From assembly GCF_020026305.1 (NCBI RefSeq), contig NZ_CP075691.1:6944001-7008000 (forward strand): a DNA stretch of 64,000 nt. Reading direction: 5' to 3'. The notes under the pieces were generated by a model that did not search any database, was not told the DNA's origin, and saw only the letters and a program-made list of their open reading frames with translations. Made by a program: the position numbers and the translations under genes. The stretch is from Streptomyces sp. 135. Lineage in GTDB: Bacteria; Actinomycetota; Actinomycetes; Streptomycetales; Streptomycetaceae. Positions 16,374 through 24,454 of the stretch are shown one piece after another (positions within the stretch are counted from its first letter, which is position 1; the number at the start of each line of letters is the position of its first letter).

Positions 16374-16919
16374 TCAGTGGATGCCGAGGAAGATGCCGCC
16401 CGGGGCGTGGAGACCGTCGTTGTTGAGGTGGAAGGCGCGCAGTGAGCGGGCGATCTCGCGCTGCGAGAGGTAGGAGTCGCGGTCCAGGTCGAGGCGCTGG
16501 AAGACCAGCGGCGCGTCCTCGCCCGAGACGCCTCGGAAGGCGAGGTACGCGGCGAACTCGTCGCTGCTGATCCTCTTGTCGCCGTCGGAGTCCAGGACCG
16601 CGAAGAGCGCCTTCGCCAGGTTCTCGAGCAGGTCGGGGCGGTCCGTGTCGTAGCCCACCGCGCGGTGCGCCGCGACGTACTCGTCCTGGGACAGCCGGAA
16701 GCGCCCCGGCGTCGACTTCGCAAGCAGGCCCAGCCACTGCGCCCAGTACGCCGCCGCCAGCGCCGCGAGGCGTGCGTCGTCCGGGGCGAGCGAGTAGTGC
16801 TCCGCGTACGCGTCCACCATCCGCTGATGGTCCTCCCACGCGACGAATCCGTCGTCGTCGGTGTCCAGGACGGCGAAGAGCTGCCGGAGCCTGCGCATGA
16901 TCGGGTCGAACCTCGCCAT
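16374..16919 (-). CDS. EF-hand calcium-binding protein (calerythrin-like)
   Basis: 181 aa from ATG 16919. Three canonical EF-hand loops are visible: DTDDDGFVAWED (about residues 18-29), DSDGDKRISSDEF (about 108-119) and DLDRDSYLSQREI (about 142-153). A fourth, degenerate hand lies around residues 55-80 (PGRFRLSQDEY). This layout matches prokaryotic calerythrin/sarcoplasmic-type proteins that buffer or sense Ca2+ in the cytoplasm. It lies between two PAP2 paralogues on the same strand but with 137 bp of spacing to copy 2, so it may be separately transcribed. Confidence 0.9.
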   Translation of the reverse strand: MARFDPIMRRLRQLFAVLDTDDDGFVAWEDHQRMVDAYAEHYSLAPDDARLAALAAAYWAQWLGLLAKSTPGRFRLSQDEYVAAHRAVGYDTDRPDLLENLAKALFAVLDSDGDKRISSDEFAAYLAFRGVSGEDAPLVFQRLDLDRDSYLSQREIARSLRAFHLNNDGLHAPGGIFLGIH

Positions 16920-17056
16920 ACTTCCCAGTCCTTCCGCTCCTCCTGCCGGAGCCGCCGGAGAGCCACGGCACACGGTCGTGGTGTATCAGACGCGCGGCGG
17001 TACCTGAAGGTTCACCGGCGGGGCGGGGCGGGCCACGGACCCGCGGCCCGCCACGA

Positions 17057-18433
17057 TCAGACCAGTTCGGGCTGCGGTTTCGCCCGCAGGACCGGCGCCG
17101 CCCTCGGTTCCCACGTTCTGGTGGTCCGTACGTATCCGTAGATCACTGAAACCATCGAAAGGAGGACAAGGGGACCGGCCACCCACGGGTGCGCGGCCAT
17201 CTCCATCGGCAGCCAGCGGTACGACACCAGGAGCGCGGCGAAGACCGCGGTGCCGTACGCGACGAGCTGGATCCCCGACCGGTCCCAGCCGCGGTCGAAC
17301 GCCCGCAGGGCCCCCTCCACGGTGAGCGTGAACACCACGCCGGCGACGAGATCCACGCCGTAGTGGTAACCGAAGCCCAGCGTCGCGCCGACCGTGGCGA
17401 CCAGCCAGAACGCCCCCGCCCAGCGCAGGACGCGGGGCCCCTTGCGGGAGTGGATGAAGATCGCGGTGGCCCACGCGGTGTGCAGGCTCGGCATGCAGTT
17501 GCGCGGGGTGATCCCGTCGTACGGCACCGGATGCGGGACGTCGAGCGGCGGCGGCGTGTGCGGCCACAGGTCGGCCACCGCCCACTCCACGCCGCCCGTG
17601 CCGGAGGTGCCCGGGCCGTAGGCGAAGATCGGCCCGACCACCGGGAAGAGCATGTAGATGCCCGGCCCGAGCAGGCCGATCACGAGGAACGTGCGCACCA
17701 GGTGGTGGCGCGGGAAGCGGCGCTCGGCCGCCACCTTGCGCAGCTGGTACAGGGCGACGACGACCGCGGCGACCGCGAGCTGGGCGTAGACCAGGTCGAG
17801 TACGTGGGTGCCGACCGGGCCGGTGGCCCTGAGGATCCGCCCGGCCAGCCACGAGGGGCTGCCCAGCGCGTGATCGGCCATCGCCACGTACGGATCGAGC
17901 ACGGTGGGGCGGGTCTTCGACGTGATGAGCAGCCACGTGTCACCGGTCTTGCGGCCGGTCACCAGGAGCAGGCCGAGGCCGACGCCCTTCAGCATCAGGA
18001 CGCGTTCCTTGCCGGTGCGGCGCGTGATCGCGACCACTGCGCAGCCCAGCATCGCCCACAGCGCGCCGTTGCCGAAGTACTGGTCCTCGGGCACGTCGGC
18101 GTCGACCGCCCACCGCACCAGCACGAAGACGACGTCGACGCCGACCGCGAAAGCAGCCGCGATGAACCGCTGCCGCCAGGTGAGCACGACCATCATCAAC
18201 GCGAGGCCGCCGTACAGCGGCCCCGGCTTCGGCGCGAAGATCACCTCGCGGGCCTGGGCGGTGATCGGCCCCGGCACGCCGTGGCGGCGCGCGACGATCT
18301 CCAGGGCGATCAGGAAGCCGAGGGCCACCAGGCCCGCCGTGGCCCACAGGAGCACGCGTGGCGCGCACCGCGCGGCGGACCCGCTGCCACTGCGGTCTGT
18401 TCGCGGAGCTTTCCGCGCAGATATAGGTATCAA
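17057..18433 (-). CDS. PAP2-superfamily membrane phosphatase/transferase, copy 2
   Basis: 458 aa, a close paralogue of the 14848-16197 protein with the same order of motifs: NCMPSLHTAWATAIF and GFGYHYGVDLVAGVVF, the long shared KGVGLGLLLV.GRKTGD segment and an identical C-terminal QPELV. It differs mainly by a 9-residue longer hydrophilic N terminus and a small insert (PGTSGTGGVEW). TTG start at 18433 without a ribosome site, preceded by the same 22-bp element as copy 1. The pair probably arose by local duplication, with the EF-hand gene caught between. Confidence 0.85.
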   Translation of the reverse strand: MIPISARKAPRTDRSGSGSAARCAPRVLLWATAGLVALGFLIALEIVARRHGVPGPITAQAREVIFAPKPGPLYGGLALMMVVLTWRQRFIAAAFAVGVDVVFVLVRWAVDADVPEDQYFGNGALWAMLGCAVVAITRRTGKERVLMLKGVGLGLLLVTGRKTGDTWLLITSKTRPTVLDPYVAMADHALGSPSWLAGRILRATGPVGTHVLDLVYAQLAVAAVVVALYQLRKVAAERRFPRHHLVRTFLVIGLLGPGIYMLFPVVGPIFAYGPGTSGTGGVEWAVADLWPHTPPPLDVPHPVPYDGITPRNCMPSLHTAWATAIFIHSRKGPRVLRWAGAFWLVATVGATLGFGYHYGVDLVAGVVFTLTVEGALRAFDRGWDRSGIQLVAYGTAVFAALLVSYRWLPMEMAAHPWVAGPLVLLSMVSVIYGYVRTTRTWEPRAAPVLRAKPQPELV

Positions 18434-18434
18434 T

Positions 18435-18456
18435 GTATGGCCGTTTTGTTAGATGT
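18435..18456 (-). promoter_or_regulatory. Conserved 22-bp upstream element, copy 2
   Basis: Matches 16200-16221 at 20 of 22 positions and sits 1 nt from the TTG of copy 2. Conservation outside the coding frame between the paralogues suggests a promoter or translation signal. Confidence 0.5.
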
Positions 18457-18646
18457 ATTCCTTCAGCACGAGCATTGAATCACTGGCGGACGAGATACCG
18501 GCTCCCCGTGACAGGAACCGGCGTGAGGCGTTGGCACTCATGCTCCATGGGACCGGGGCAGTACGCGGTGATCGTCTCTCCCCGGCCCGCGCGGCACACC
18601 GCACACGTGTGCCGTCGTCCCGCCGAGTCGAGAACGAGGAAGTCAC

Positions 18647-19828
18647 GTGCCCCAGTTGACGCACAGACGTCTGCTCATGAGCGCCACCCTGTTCGCCGCC
18701 CTCACCGGCGTTCTCGCCCCCGCCACCGCGGCCTCCGCGGCACCGGCGGCCCCCACGGCCCCAACAGCTCCCGCTGTTCCCGCTCCCGACATGGCCGGCG
18801 TGACCGCGGCCCTGAACGCCGCCATGGCCAACGGAGCTCCGGGCGCGATGGCCCGCTTCACCGGCCCCGACGGTGTCCGGACGCGCGCCGCCGGTGTCCG
18901 CGACCGTGTCTCCGGCGCGGCCATGGACACCACCGCCCGCTTCCGTATCGGCAGCGTCAGCAAGACGTTCTCCAGTGTCGTGCTGCTCCAACTGGTCGAC
19001 GAGGGACGGCTGGAGCTCGACGCACCGGTCAACCGCTACCTCCCCGGTCTGCTGCCCGACGACCGCATCACGGTCCGTCACCTGCTCACCCACCGCAGCG
19101 GTCTGGCCGAGTACACCGACGCCATGTTCGCCAAGACCGTGCCCGGCTTCGAAGCCGTGCGCAACCGCGTCTTCACCTACCAGGAGCTGCTCGACCTCTC
19201 GCTGGCCGAACCCCGCACCACCGAGCCCGGCGCGGCCTACAAGTACTCCAACGCCAATTTCGTCGTCGTAGGCATGCTCATCGAGAAGATCACGGGAACC
19301 TCCGCCGCCAAGCAGTACGAGCAGCGCGTCATCAAGCCGCTGAGACTGAGCCACACCTCCTACGTCCACCCGCGGGCCCGCATCGAGGGCACGCACGTGC
19401 GCGGCTACCTCCACCCCGACGAGGCGGGGGCACCGCTCGTGGACTCCACGGAGCAGACCGCTTCCTGGGCGCAGACGGCAGGCGCGGTCATCTCCGACCC
19501 GGCCGACCTGAACACCTTCACCACCGCCCTGATGCGGGGCAAGCTGCTCTCGCCCCGGATGCTGGACGCCATGACCACGGTCACCCCGACCGACACCGCC
19601 GGCACCCGCTTCTACGGGCTCGGACTGCGCCGCTACGACCTGTCGTGCGGAACCCAGGTCTACGGACACACCGGCACCGTCCAGGGCTACTACACCTACG
19701 CCTTCGCCACCCGGGACGGCCGCCGTGCGCTCTCCGCCATGGCGAACACCTCGAACCGGGGCGCGGCGAACACGGCGCTCGGCGGGACGCTGGAGGCGGC
19801 CTTCTGCGGGAAGAAGACCAACCGCTGA
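18647..19828 (+). CDS. Secreted serine hydrolase, beta-lactamase/DD-peptidase fold
   Basis: 393 aa; GTG start with GAGGAAG upstream. An N-terminal signal peptide (THRRLLMSATLFAALTG ... ASAAPAA) has a twin Arg and is followed by an Ala/Pro linker to about residue 48. Class C/R61-type active-site motifs are in place: SVSK (Ser103, Lys106), YSN near residue 202 and HTGT near residue 345. This family includes DD-carboxypeptidases, esterases and beta-lactamases; the R61-like motif set favours a D-Ala-D-Ala carboxypeptidase-like extracellular enzyme. A single Cys pair (about residues 320 and 388) could be disulfide-linked. Confidence 0.85.
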   Translation: MPQLTHRRLLMSATLFAALTGVLAPATAASAAPAAPTAPTAPAVPAPDMAGVTAALNAAMANGAPGAMARFTGPDGVRTRAAGVRDRVSGAAMDTTARFRIGSVSKTFSSVVLLQLVDEGRLELDAPVNRYLPGLLPDDRITVRHLLTHRSGLAEYTDAMFAKTVPGFEAVRNRVFTYQELLDLSLAEPRTTEPGAAYKYSNANFVVVGMLIEKITGTSAAKQYEQRVIKPLRLSHTSYVHPRARIEGTHVRGYLHPDEAGAPLVDSTEQTASWAQTAGAVISDPADLNTFTTALMRGKLLSPRMLDAMTTVTPTDTAGTRFYGLGLRRYDLSCGTQVYGHTGTVQGYYTYAFATRDGRRALSAMANTSNRGAANTALGGTLEAAFCGKKTNR

Positions 19829-19976
19829 GGCAGCGGGTACGACCCAAGGTTGTACGGGACACGCGTGGCGATCAACACAATGATGAAGTCCCGGTGAAGA
19901 ACGTATGGTCATTGCGTTCACAACCACCTGGCCGGGCCGCCTACTTGGGGCCCGGCGTCATCCCGTGGGGGGATCC

Positions 19977-20732
19977 ATGCGACACCGCATCCGTATCGCC
20001 GTGCTCGGCTCGGCCCTGGCCGTGACCGGCTTCGCGGCGCCTGCCGCCTTCGCCGCCCCGACCAGCGACGTGACGATCGACAAGGTCACCGTCAACGGCG
20101 GCAAGCCGATCGTGCTCGGCACCACCGCCGCGCAGACCTTCTCGGTCTCCGTGACGGCGTCGGATGACTCGGGCATCGACGAGGCCGACATCACGCTGTA
20201 CGGCCCGAGCTCCGCGGTGGCCCTGCCGGCGTCGGCGCCCACGTGCGAGGCGTCGAGCGCGACGACCTCGACGTGCACCGCGAAGTTCACGCTCGACCCC
20301 GACACCGACTTCTACGACAACAGCCCGGCCGGCGCCTGGTACGTCGACGCGATGGTGACGGCGAACGACATCGACACCATCCTGGCGGAGAAGGCCGGTG
20401 CCTTTAAGGTGCAGCGCCTCTCCAAGCTGACGGCCAACGCCTCGCCGGAGCCGATCAAGAAGGGCAAGACGCTCACCATCACCGGCGCGCTGACCCGCGC
20501 CAACTGGGAGACCCACAAGTACGCGGGCTACACCAACCAGTCCGTGACGCTGGAGTTCAAGAAGAAGGGCGCCTCGGCCTACACGGCCGTGAAGACCGCG
20601 AAGTCCGACACCAAGGGCAACCTGAAGACCACGGTCAAGGCCGCCACCGACGGCTACTTCCGCTGGAACTTCGCCGGCAACTCGACGACGTCCCCGGTCA
20701 AGACGACCGGCGACTACGTCGACGTGCGCTGA
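19977..20732 (+). CDS. Secreted beta-rich hypothetical protein
   Basis: 251 aa from ATG 19977, preceded by a G-rich ribosome site. A clear Sec signal peptide (MRHRIRIAVLGSALAVTG ... AAFAAPT) is followed by two Ig-like, all-beta regions: about residues 30-140 (VTIDKVTVNGGKPIVLG start) and 145-251 (KLTANASPEPIKKGKTLTIT start). The second resembles the calcium-binding/adhesion-like repeats common in Streptomyces extracellular proteins. Two Cys residues (CEASS, TSTC) may bond. No catalytic motif. Function unknown. Confidence 0.7.
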   Translation: MRHRIRIAVLGSALAVTGFAAPAAFAAPTSDVTIDKVTVNGGKPIVLGTTAAQTFSVSVTASDDSGIDEADITLYGPSSAVALPASAPTCEASSATTSTCTAKFTLDPDTDFYDNSPAGAWYVDAMVTANDIDTILAEKAGAFKVQRLSKLTANASPEPIKKGKTLTITGALTRANWETHKYAGYTNQSVTLEFKKKGASAYTAVKTAKSDTKGNLKTTVKAATDGYFRWNFAGNSTTSPVKTTGDYVDVR

Positions 20733-20762
20733 TCACCGGGCGGCAACCCGCTCGACCTTCCG

Positions 20763-20792
20763 GCAGGCGCGGACGTCTTCGTCCGCGCCTGC
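20763..20792 (+). terminator. Hairpin between secreted protein and amidohydrolase genes
   Basis: Perfect 12-bp inverted repeat (20763-20774 with 20781-20792) with a 6-nt loop, 30 bp after the stop at 20732 and just before the convergent amidohydrolase stop at 20822. Confidence 0.75.
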
Positions 20793-20821
20793 TGCTCCGC
20801 ACTGCCACCGGGACGCCCCCG

Positions 20822-23800
20822 TCATTCGCAGCACCCGTCTCTGCGCATCTGCTCTCCCACCGCCTTCCAGTCCGTGGCGTCCGGCGCCTCGTCCTTCAGG
20901 GCCTTCGTCTTCCTGTACGGCGCCGCCAGCTCGGCGCGCTCGTGGAGGCGGCCGCCGACCAGGACCTGGGTGACCCGTACGAGTGTGGCGAATTCGGTGA
21001 ACGGGTCGCCGTCGACGATCGTGAGGTCTCCCAGCTTCCCCGCTGCCACCGAGCCCAGGTCCCGCTCGGCGCCGAAGACCCGCGCGGGCGCCGCGGTCAC
21101 GCTCAGCAGGGCTTGGGTCGGGCTGAAACCGTGGGCCACCAGCTCGCGGAGGGACAGATGCAGATGGAGGCCGACCGGGGTCAGCGGGGTGTCCGTGCCG
21201 AGTGCCATCAGGCCGCCCTCCTTCACCACCGCACGGTAGGACGCCAGCTCCCGTCGGTGGATCAGCCGCTCCGCGTCCGTGGGCTCCTTGGCCGCCTGCG
21301 CGCGGATGGTGGCCAGATCCCAGGGCGGCATCATCTCGGTCACGCGGGGGTCGTCGACGAGATCCGGGTGGTCGTGGATCGTCGGGAGGGCGCTGAACGG
21401 CGTCGCCACCAGGTTGAAGCGGCCGTGGGTGTAGTTCTCCCTGGTGTCCTGGTGGGTGCGGTTCCCCGAGGTGGCGCCGTGCCCGTACTCGGTCCGTTCG
21501 GTGGCGGACAGGTGGGTCGTCAGGTCCTGGCCGCTCTGCACCCCTTGGGAGCACAGGTGGGAGCCGGAGCGCACCCCGAGCCGGTCATGGCCGAAGCGAG
21601 CGGCGGCCGCCATGTACGCGAACGGCGCCCGGACGTACGTCTTCACGAAGTCCCAGTCCAGCGCGGCCCCCCGGGCGAAGGAGCGGCGCAGCCCTTCCGG
21701 GGTGCGGTGCGCGCGGCCCATGGAGTACGCGACGCGCGGACCGTCGAGCAGTTCGCCGGTGGTGAGCAGGCGCGGCCCGGCGAGCCTGCCGGCGATGACG
21801 TCCTCCCTCAACCGGGCCTGTTCGTAGGAGAAACCGGCGAGCGAGACGGTGGTGGTGACGCCGTACGCGAGTTCCAGCGCGGACTGGCGGGCGCCGTAGG
21901 TGTACTGCCAGGGGTGGGTGTGCGCGTCCCAGAGCCCGGGCAGCACCGTACGGTCCGACGCGTCGATGACGCGGGTGGCGCGGCGGCCTGCCCGGTGCGG
22001 TTCGACGGCGGCGATGCGGCCGTCACGGATGAGGATGTCGATGTCCTCGCGGGGCTTGGACCCGGTGCCGTCCCAGAGCTGTCCGGCGTGGACGAGGGTG
22101 TCGACGGGTGTGGGGCGCCGATAGCTGACGCGCACGGGCACGGTGCGTCCGCCGCCCCCGTCGATGGGGGTCAACTTCAGCTTGCCGTCCGCGAGATGGA
22201 GCAGGGTCCTGGAGTCGGCGGACCATGAGGGGTGGTCGGCGCCCTCGTCGCCGAGGCGGCGGGGTTCGCCGTGCGGGGTGCCGTCGGGGCGCACGGGCAG
22301 CACCCAGAGCGCGGACTCGCTGACGCAGGCGAACCACTTGCCGTCCGGTGACCAGGCGGGCCCCGACGCGTACCGGTCGGAGAGTGAGGCGAACGGGGCC
22401 AGCGGGTGGAGCCGGGAGGCTCCGGTCGTGACGTCGACGACCCTGATGAGGTTGTAGCCCTCGCGGAAGCGGAGGTTGAGGCGGTTGCGGTCGCAGTACG
22501 CCACGTACCGCCCGTCCGGGGACCAGCTGGGCGGCCCCGGCAGCCCGCCGCCGCCCATCGGCGCGGCGAGCACCTTCTCCGTACCGCTGCCGAGGTCGCG
22601 TACGAGCAGGTTGCCGACCATGTCGAGGCAGGCGAGCCGGGTCCCGTCCGGGGAGAGCGCGCCGTGGACGCGGCCGCCGGAAGCGAGGACGGTGTCCTTG
22701 GTGGTGGCGAGGTCGTGGCGGCGCACGGCATTGAGCCCGTCGCGGTCATCCACGTACAGCAGCGAACGTCCGTCCCGGCTCCAGGCGGGCCCCTGGACGT
22801 AGGAACCGGCCGGCGCCCTCACGACCTTCCGGGGCTGTCCGTTGCCCGAAACCGGCTGGACCCAGAGGGTGTTCAGCGAGACGAAGGCGAAGGAGCGTCC
22901 GTCGGGGGCGAGGGCCGGCTGCTGGATGCCGCGCACCTTGCGGGTGCCGCGCGGCTCGAAGTCGTAGTTCTTGACGCGGTAGGAGGGCCGCCCGACGGGA
23001 AGCGTCGCGTCGAACGGCAGCACGTGCCCGCCACCGCCCGTTCGGGTGCGGACGATCCGGAACCGTCCGTCGACGGTGAGCAGGACCCGCTCGTCGTCCA
23101 GCCAGCGGGGCGGGGCCACGGAGATCTCGCCGTCGACGGGGACCGGTTTCCCGTCCACGACCAGGATGACCTGCTCGAACTTCCCGACCAGCTGCACCGT
23201 GCGAAGCCAGGCGCTGCGGCCGGCGGGGGAGAAGACCGGGACCTGGAGGTTGCCCGGCTCGGTCTCGGCGTGCCAGACGGTGACGGGCCCGCCGTCCGCG
23301 GGCACGGCGGCCAGCGTCCTGGACCTGAGCACCGTCTGGTCGAGCCGCCCTCGCACGAAGACGATCCGGCCGCCGTCGGCGGACCAGGTGGGATCGAAGT
23401 CCTCGTACGGAACGTCCTGTCCGGGACCCGACTGCCCTTTCAGGCCAGTGAGTTGGGTCAGGTTCCCGCCGTGCGGATCGACGGTCCAGATGCGGTACGG
23501 GCTGCCCTTGACGGGGTCGCCGCCACGCTCGGAGGAGAACACGATCCTCGACCCGTCCGGGGACCAGGCGGGCCCCCGGTCGTCCCAGGGTCCTTCGGTC
23601 AACCGCCGCAGTCCCGTCCCGTCCACGGCCATGACCCAGATGTGGAACTGGCCGCCCTTGAAGCAGGCCATGGCCACCTGGCGGCCGTCGGGCGAGACGG
23701 CGGGGCGGGTGGGCTCCAGGTCGGGCGGGGTGAGGGCGGTGGCGGGCCGCCCGTCGTCCGCGAACGACCAGAGGACGTTCTGCACCTCGGCGAGGAACCG

Positions 23801-23971
23801 CTCGCGGGCCGGGGCGGCGGCGCCGTTGGTGGCGGCCGTGAAGCGCAGTCGGGCGGTCCGTCCCGCGGCGTCCTGGGGGGCGGCGGCCGCGACGGCTGCC
23901 GGGACGGCGGGCACGGCCACTCCCGCGATCGCCGTGCCCGCGGCGCTCTGGAGGAAATGTCTGCGTGGCAT
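20822..23971 (-). CDS. Tat-exported beta-propeller/amidohydrolase fusion
   Basis: 1049 aa from ATG 23971; a TTG three codons upstream (23980) has the better-spaced GGGAG and may be used. The signal peptide begins with RRHFLQ, a Tat motif. Residues about 90-690 contain at least nine TolB/PD40-type blades recognisable by SPDG (SPDGRQVAM, SPDGSRIVF, APDGRSFAF, SPDGRYVAY, SPDGKWFAC). Residues about 715-1040 are a metal-dependent amidohydrolase: VLPGLWDAHTHP (HxH), later FVKTYVRAP and a GTDTP end motif. Such fusions are known in secreted hydrolases of unknown substrate, presumably acting on peptides or cyclic amides outside the cell. Confidence 0.9.
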   Translation of the reverse strand: MPRRHFLQSAAGTAIAGVAVPAVPAAVAAAAPQDAAGRTARLRFTAATNGAAAPARERFLAEVQNVLWSFADDGRPATALTPPDLEPTRPAVSPDGRQVAMACFKGGQFHIWVMAVDGTGLRRLTEGPWDDRGPAWSPDGSRIVFSSERGGDPVKGSPYRIWTVDPHGGNLTQLTGLKGQSGPGQDVPYEDFDPTWSADGGRIVFVRGRLDQTVLRSRTLAAVPADGGPVTVWHAETEPGNLQVPVFSPAGRSAWLRTVQLVGKFEQVILVVDGKPVPVDGEISVAPPRWLDDERVLLTVDGRFRIVRTRTGGGGHVLPFDATLPVGRPSYRVKNYDFEPRGTRKVRGIQQPALAPDGRSFAFVSLNTLWVQPVSGNGQPRKVVRAPAGSYVQGPAWSRDGRSLLYVDDRDGLNAVRRHDLATTKDTVLASGGRVHGALSPDGTRLACLDMVGNLLVRDLGSGTEKVLAAPMGGGGLPGPPSWSPDGRYVAYCDRNRLNLRFREGYNLIRVVDVTTGASRLHPLAPFASLSDRYASGPAWSPDGKWFACVSESALWVLPVRPDGTPHGEPRRLGDEGADHPSWSADSRTLLHLADGKLKLTPIDGGGGRTVPVRVSYRRPTPVDTLVHAGQLWDGTGSKPREDIDILIRDGRIAAVEPHRAGRRATRVIDASDRTVLPGLWDAHTHPWQYTYGARQSALELAYGVTTTVSLAGFSYEQARLREDVIAGRLAGPRLLTTGELLDGPRVAYSMGRAHRTPEGLRRSFARGAALDWDFVKTYVRAPFAYMAAAARFGHDRLGVRSGSHLCSQGVQSGQDLTTHLSATERTEYGHGATSGNRTHQDTRENYTHGRFNLVATPFSALPTIHDHPDLVDDPRVTEMMPPWDLATIRAQAAKEPTDAERLIHRRELASYRAVVKEGGLMALGTDTPLTPVGLHLHLSLRELVAHGFSPTQALLSVTAAPARVFGAERDLGSVAAGKLGDLTIVDGDPFTEFATLVRVTQVLVGGRLHERAELAAPYRKTKALKDEAPDATDWKAVGEQMRRDGCCE

Positions 23972-24289
23972 CGATGGCAACGTTGCTCCCGGGGTCTCGT
24001 GTGGTGCGCTACTGCCCACTGGCGCAGGGACAAGTCGGGAGGGTAGGGGGAGCGCCACGAACGGCGGAACCCGCGCGCCGCCTCCGGGCCCCCTCGGCCC
24101 GGGTATGGCCGGATCCGTCTGCGGGCGGGCGACCGGAGGGAGACCCGCGCATTCCGCGATGACCTCGCGGAAGAGACCGCTGGGTCCTGCCGGAGCGGAG
24201 TGTGGAGCCACTCTGGCCGAATCCGAGTACTTGATTTCGGCGGGCAGTACCGGAAGTATCCGCTGACTGTGTCGGCTTTACGGTGACGA

Positions 24290-24325
24290 CATAGATCATT
24301 TACCGACGGCATAGATCATTTACCG
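24290..24325 (+). promoter_or_regulatory. Direct repeat pair before the biosynthetic operon
   Basis: The 16-mer CATAGATCATTTACCG occurs exactly twice, at 24290-24305 and 24310-24325, 20 bp apart, in the 483-bp gap between the divergent amidohydrolase and FAD-enzyme genes. The gap contains no gene. The repeats are AT-rich for this genome and look like a regulator site. They lie 130 bp before the GTG at 24455. Confidence 0.55.
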
Positions 24326-24454
24326 GTCGAGGGTACCGAATGCGCCTGAGTGCGATCGCGGCATTGAACGCCGACGAGGCCGGTGTGTACGGTGGGGTGC
24401 ACGGGTTCTCGACATTCGGTTACTTCTCGGTATTCCAGATCGCGGGGGGTTTGA

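Noticed and set aside
24331..24336. GGGTAC near the biosynthetic operon as a SigB-like promoter
   Set aside because: No GNNT at 14-16 nt upstream, so not called.
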